Shown: one piece after another, positions 60,014 to 64,000 of the stretch | Numbering within the stretch: the first letter of the stretch is position 1 | How the letters are laid out: every line of letters begins with the position of its first letter | Source: Burkholderia sp. D-99 | GTDB lineage: Bacteria > Pseudomonadota > Gammaproteobacteria > Burkholderiales > Burkholderiaceae | Direction: 5' to 3' | Assembly (NCBI RefSeq): GCF_011605345.1 | Contig: NZ_JAAOXM010000015.1 | Location: forward strand, 62,001 to 126,000 | Length of the DNA: 64,000 nt | Made by a program: the position numbers and the translations under genes | The notes under the pieces: model-generated | Seen by the model: only the letters and a program-made list of their open reading frames with translations | Databases searched by the model: none | Told to the model about the DNA's origin: nothing

Positions 60014-60880
60014 TCAGCTCGCCGCGAGCGCCTGGCGCAGCGCGGCCAGCACCGGTGCGCCATCCGGCCGCACGCCGCGCCAGATGAAGAATGATTCGGC
60101 CGCCTGCTCGACGAGCATCCCGAGACCGTCGGCGGTGCGCGCGCCGAGCGACGCCGCATGCTGCATGAACACCGTCGGCTGCGCGCCGTACATCATGTCG
60201 TACGCGAGCGTGCCCGCGCCGAATGCGGCCGCGTCGCACTCCGGCAACGCCGCATCGAGGCTGCCGGCTGTCGCGTTGATCACTACGTCGTACGGCTCCG
60301 CGCGCACGACCTCCGGGCCGCCGCCCGCGAGCGTGCAGCCCGCATCGTGTGCGGCCTGCATGAACTGGCCGACGAGTGCCTCGGCCTTGCTCGCGGTGCG
60401 ATTCACGATCGTGATCGACAGCGGCGCGCGGTCGAGCAGCGGCAGCACGACACCGCGCGCCGCCCCACCCGCGCCGAGCAGCAGGATGCGCGCGCCCGCG
60501 AGCGACACGCCGAGATTCGCTTCGATGTCGCGCACGAGGCCGACACCGTCGGTGTTGTCGCCGTGGATCCGGCCGTCGGCGTCGATGCGCAGCGTATTCA
60601 CCGCGCCCGCCGCCGCCGCGCGCGGCGACAGCGTGTCGGCGAGCGCATGCGCTTCGAGCTTGAACGGCACCGTCACGTTCGCGCCGCGACCGCCTTCGGC
60701 GACGAATGCCCGCACGGCCGCGTCGAAACCGTCGACCGGCGCGAGCCGGTGCGTGTATTCGACCGGCTCGCCGGTCTGCGCGGCGAACTGCGCATGGATG
60801 AACGGCGACTTGCTGTGCGCCACCGGGTTGCCGAACACGACATAGCGGTCGGCGCCGCTCGTCGACGCAGCCGTGGTCAT
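60014..60880 (-). CDS. aroE: Shikimate dehydrogenase
   Basis: NADPH-dependent reduction of 3-dehydroshikimate. 288 residues. Substrate-binding [13 protein letters not shown], the catalytic Lys in [20 protein letters not shown], and cofactor loop [17 protein letters not shown]. It overlaps the RNase II-type gene by 4 nt. Confidence 0.96.
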   Translation of the reverse strand: MTTAASTSGADRYVVFGNPVAHSKSPFIHAQFAAQTGEPVEYTHRLAPVDGFDAAVRAFVAEGGRGANVTVPFKLEAHALADTLSPRAAAAGAVNTLRIDADGRIHGDNTDGVGLVRDIEANLGVSLAGARILLLGAGGAARGVVLPLLDRAPLSITIVNRTASKAEALVGQFMQAAHDAGCTLAGGGPEVVRAEPYDVVINATAGSLDAALPECDAAAFGAGTLAYDMMYGAQPTVFMQHAASLGARTADGLGMLVEQAAESFFIWRGVRPDGAPVLAALRQALAAS

Positions 60881-62964
60881 GATGTGCGCCCCTCTTCTTC
60901 GACGTTGCCGCTCGCGGCTTCGCCGCCTTCACCGGCCGCTGCGCCGTCCGCTTCCGCCAGCGCTTCCGCCTCGGTTTCGGCCGTCGCGTCTTCGGCGTCG
61001 ATCAGCGTGTCGTCGCCGCCTTCGGCGTCATCCTCTTCCTCGGCCGCGTCGCCGCTCGTCACGGTCGGCGCGTCGAGCACGTTCAGCAGCCGCACCGACG
61101 CTTCGATCGTCAGCTCGTCGAGCGCCATCACGTCGAGCAGCACGCGCGTGCCGCGCGCATGCACGCCGAGGCCCGGCACGTGCAGCAGCAGCGGAATTTC
61201 CTCGAGGCGCACGAGATCGCCCTTCACGACGCTCGCGACGACGTGCTTCTTCTGCTCCTGCGCGAGCCAGCGCAGGCACCAGAAGTACTCCATCCGGCGC
61301 TGGTAGTCGGCATAGGCCGTGTAGGTGTCGTCGAAGCCCTGCACGACCGCGTACAGATCGGCGTCCTTCGGCTTGAACGGTGCGGCGAGCTTCGCGGTGA
61401 CGCCATGCTGCACGCACGCGAGCAACTGCCACTGGTTCACGAGGTCGACGTAGCGGCGCAGCGGCGATGTGCTCCACGCGTACTGCGCGACGCCGAGGCC
61501 TTCGTGCGGCGCGGCCGAAGTCTGCATCCGCGTGCGCTTCGGGCCCGGCGCGCCGAAGCCGCGCTGCGAACGGTAGATGCCCGGCACCGTGTGGTCGTGC
61601 AGGAACGCGCCCCAGGTCGAGTTCGCGAGGATCGCGAGCTCCGACACGATCAGGTCGAGCGGCGACCCGCGGCGGCGCGGCGTGATCGACACGTGCTCGC
61701 CGTCGACGTAGAAGTTGTAGTCGGTGTTGCGCTGCACCTCGCGCTTCAGGCCGTAGCCCGCGCGCGCGACCTGGCGCTTCTCGAACAGCGCCTGCGCGAG
61801 CGGCCACAGCACGCCGATGTCGTCCTTGTGCGGATAGTCGCCGGTGCCGGCCGCGAGCGTCTCTTCGTTGACGAGCTCGTCGAGGTGGTTGTGTCGCAGG
61901 TTGCTCTTCACGAACACGAGCTCGGCGCGCGTCTCGTTCGCGACGATCTCCTGCGTTTCGCGGTTGACGATGATGTACAGCGACAGCGCCGGGCGGTAAT
62001 CGCCCTCTTTCAGCGTGAACACGTCGACGACGTCGTCGGGCAGCATCGTGATCTTGTCGCCCGGCATGTAGACGGTCGACAGGCGCGTACGCGCGATCGC
62101 GTCGACCGCGTCGCCGCGCACGATGCCGAGCGCCGGTGCCGCGATGTGCACGCCGATGCGCACACGGCCGTCGGACAGGTGCTCGACCGAGAACGCGTCG
62201 TCGATTTCGGTCGTCGTGATGTCGTCGATCGAGAACGCCTCGACGTCCGCGCGCGGCAGGTCGTCCGGCAGCGCGCCGACCGTGACGGCCGGAAAGCCCG
62301 TGCCGTGCGGGAAGAACTCCGCGAGAAAGCGCGCCTCGTGCAGCGCACGCGGCGACGCGATGCCGCCGCAGTCAAGCATCAGCCGCGCCGGCGACACGCC
62401 GCGCGCACCGGCCGCCGCTTCCATCGCCTTGTATTCGATCGCGTTCTTGTCCGGCCTCGTCAGCAGCCCGAGCACCTTGCCCGCGAACGCTTCCGGCAGC
62501 TTGCCCGCCTTCAGCTCCTCTTCATACTGCGCCTGGACGAGCGCCTGCTGGCGCTTGCGCTCGAGCGACGCGAGCGCCATCTTGAGCTGCTCTTCCGGCG
62601 CGCGCTGGTACTGGCCGCGCCCCTTGCGGCGGAAGTAGACGGGCGATCCGTGCAGCCGCAACACCAGCGCCGCACGCTCCACCGGGCCGTACGTCGCGCC
62701 GAAGTATTCCGCGGCCAGCGCGGTATACGCGAACTCGTCGGCCGGCGCGCATTCCCACAGGAAATCCAGGTCGATCTGCTGCGCGGCCGTGTCGGCTTCC
62801 TGCATCAGCTCGCCCGCGGCCGGCTTGTCGAATTCGATCAGTACGTCTTTCGCGCGCACCTTGGCACGCCGCCCGCCGGGCAACTCGACCTGAAATGCGT
62901 CGCCCTGGCGCGACAGCACGCTGCCCGCCTTGAAACTGCCCGATTCCTCGAAGAAAACGTTCAC
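60877..62964 (-). CDS. RNase II/RNB-domain exoribonuclease
   Basis: 695 residues. The RNB catalytic domain is in the middle ([14 protein letters not shown] with the metal Asp residues; [25 protein letters not shown]). The N-terminal part carries an OB-like region and a helical insert. The last ~70 residues are a very acidic, Ala/Glu/Asp-rich tail. It differs from classical Rnb in its N-terminus, so I give no symbol. First gene of an rnb-aroE-mtgA run. Confidence 0.9.
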   Translation of the reverse strand: MNVFFEESGSFKAGSVLSRQGDAFQVELPGGRRAKVRAKDVLIEFDKPAAGELMQEADTAAQQIDLDFLWECAPADEFAYTALAAEYFGATYGPVERAALVLRLHGSPVYFRRKGRGQYQRAPEEQLKMALASLERKRQQALVQAQYEEELKAGKLPEAFAGKVLGLLTRPDKNAIEYKAMEAAAGARGVSPARLMLDCGGIASPRALHEARFLAEFFPHGTGFPAVTVGALPDDLPRADVEAFSIDDITTTEIDDAFSVEHLSDGRVRIGVHIAAPALGIVRGDAVDAIARTRLSTVYMPGDKITMLPDDVVDVFTLKEGDYRPALSLYIIVNRETQEIVANETRAELVFVKSNLRHNHLDELVNEETLAAGTGDYPHKDDIGVLWPLAQALFEKRQVARAGYGLKREVQRNTDYNFYVDGEHVSITPRRRGSPLDLIVSELAILANSTWGAFLHDHTVPGIYRSQRGFGAPGPKRTRMQTSAAPHEGLGVAQYAWSTSPLRRYVDLVNQWQLLACVQHGVTAKLAAPFKPKDADLYAVVQGFDDTYTAYADYQRRMEYFWCLRWLAQEQKKHVVASVVKGDLVRLEEIPLLLHVPGLGVHARGTRVLLDVMALDELTIEASVRLLNVLDAPTVTSGDAAEEEDDAEGGDDTLIDAEDATAETEAEALAEADGAAAGEGGEAASGNVEEEGRTS

Positions 62965-63044
62965 TCAGTACTCTCGTTCAGACTGCCGGGCGCCGCATCG
63001 GCGGCGCCGCATGATGATGGGAATTCGATCGGCACAGGGCCGGT

Positions 63045-63614
63045 TTAAGACGTCTTTCCGTCGCAAAAGGCGAGAACGTCGTCGACATAGTCGGCAAATT
63101 CGCTGATCCCGTGATCGCTGCCTTCGATCACGCGCGTCTTCGCGCCCGGGTAATGCGCGAGCATCTCGCGGTAATCGAGCACTTCGTCACCGGTCGCCGC
63201 GAACAGATAGTAGCGTTCGGCACGCGTGATCGCCGGCACGCGCAGCGCATCGAGCTCATGCAGGTGACGGCGTTCGACGACGATCGTGCCGCCGCCGTGG
63301 TACAGCGGCTGTTCGCCCAGATGCTGCTCGAGATCGCGCTGCGGCACGATGGCCGGATTCAGCAGCACGGCCTTCCAGCCGTGCTTCTCGGCCAGCCAGG
63401 TGGCGTAATAGCCGCCGAGCGAGCTGCCGATGACGGTCACGTCGCGCGCGCCGGCCACCTCGGCTTCGGCAACCGCGATCGCTTCGAGCGGCGACACCGA
63501 TAGCGACGGGCACCGCCACTCGTCGGTACGGCCGAGCTCGGCCATGCGCGCCGCGAGCTGGCGCGACTTCTGCGATTCCGGCGACGACCGGAAGCCGTGC
63601 AGATACAGGATCAC
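63045..63614 (-). CDS. YqiA/YcfP-family esterase
   Basis: 189 residues. Alpha/beta hydrolase with LYLHGFRSSPESQKS at the start, nucleophile Ser in GSSLGGYYATWLAEKHG, and His in SDHGISEF. E. coli YqiA hydrolyses short acyl esters. It overlaps the end of mpl by 4 nt, so the two are co-translated. Confidence 0.88.
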   Translation of the reverse strand: MILYLHGFRSSPESQKSRQLAARMAELGRTDEWRCPSLSVSPLEAIAVAEAEVAGARDVTVIGSSLGGYYATWLAEKHGWKAVLLNPAIVPQRDLEQHLGEQPLYHGGGTIVVERRHLHELDALRVPAITRAERYYLFAATGDEVLDYREMLAHYPGAKTRVIEGSDHGISEFADYVDDVLAFCDGKTS

Positions 63615-64000
63615 GTGCGGCTCCCGAGCGCGTCGAGCAGCTTCTGGTGCACGCCGCCGAAGCCGCCGTTGCTCATCACGAGCACGTGGTCGCCCGGGCG
63701 GGCCGCCGCAACGACGGACTTCACCAGCAGGTGCAGATCGTCGAACGCGTGCGCGGTGTCGCCGAGCGGCGCCAGCGCCTCGGCCAGATTCCAGCCGAGC
63801 GCGTCGCGCCCGGTCGGCGCGCCGTAGCCGAACACGAGATCGGCTTCGGCCAGGCTCGCCGGCAATTGCGACTTCATCACGCCGAGCTTCATCGTGTTCG
63901 AGCGCGGCTCGAGCACGGCGAGGATACGGGCATTCTGGCGGCCGATGCGCGCACGAAGGCCGGCGATCGTGGTTTCGATCGCGGTCGGATGGTGCGCGAA
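63611..64000 (-). CDS. mpl: Mpl murein peptide ligase, C-terminal part
   Basis: Only the last 129 residues are inside the window; the frame is open to the right edge. It recycles cell-wall tripeptide onto UDP-MurNAc. Visible marks are FAHHPTAIETTI at the edge, LEPRSNTMKLGVMKSQLP and LVMSNGGFGGVHQKLL, typical of the Mpl C-terminal domain of Mur ligases. Confidence 0.92.
   Translation of the reverse strand, partial: FAHHPTAIETTIAGLRARIGRQNARILAVLEPRSNTMKLGVMKSQLPASLAEADLVFGYGAPTGRDALGWNLAEALAPLGDTAHAFDDLHLLVKSVVAAARPGDHVLVMSNGGFGGVHQKLLDALGSRT

Overview
The window is GC-rich, densely coding DNA from a betaproteobacterium. Gene content and order (bamE-dapB-exbB-exbD-leuS-lptE-holA-proA, gap-tkt, edd-eda with hexR, pgpA-pncC) point to Burkholderia, most likely the B. 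cepacia complex, on the main chromosome because many housekeeping genes are present. This assignment comes from protein recognition, not from a database search. I see no rRNA, tRNA, CRISPR, insertion sequence or prophage.

Layout. 1-1031: the edge of an unknown gene and a divergent TetR repressor with a palindromic operator between them. 1032-2660: an AT-rich insert carrying a small type VI secretion module (PAAR spike protein, probable papain-fold effector, lipoprotein immunity candidate). 2834-8578: gluconate and Entner-Doudoroff genes (gntK, gntP, eda, edd) with their regulator hexR and two matching operators. 8682-18528: conserved core genes (HemJ-like protein, proA, holA, lptE, leuS, exbD, exbB, dapB, bamE, fur). 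18761-22673: ureide degradation (allA, alc), a DctA-type transporter and a FadR-type GntR regulator with two similar operators. 22719-25122: a LysR/MFS divergent pair. 25230-30731: an idonate/ketogluconate operon with a divergent LysR gene; its product, gluconate, would feed the gntK-edd-eda genes. 30821-36427: gap, tkt, speE-like, a VOC protein and rsmE. 36485-38906: three secreted proteins of unknown function, two of them tandem paralogues. 39117-40128: a secreted barnase-like RNase and a barstar homologue. 40278-40438: a candidate structured small RNA with a dyad over its -10 box. 40505-47228: maeB, thiL, pgpA, pncC, a PchP-like phosphatase and pyrF. 47268-56590: a nine-gene sugar operon (iclR-dgoK-dgoA-SDR-araFGH-SDR-aldose epimerase) behind a good sigma-70 promoter. 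56729-64000: an EF-hand protein, an S10 carboxypeptidase-like lipoprotein, mtgA, aroE, an RNase II-type protein, a YqiA-like esterase and the end of mpl.

Carbon metabolism is the main theme. Idonate/ketogluconate, gluconate and an aldose taken up by AraFGH all converge on KDPG-type aldolases giving pyruvate and glyceraldehyde-3-phosphate, with GAPDH, transketolase and malic enzyme downstream. The most interesting items are the AT-rich PAAR/effector/immunity module, the candidate small RNA upstream of the RNase/barstar pair, and the regulatory palindromes that link divergent regulators with their targets.
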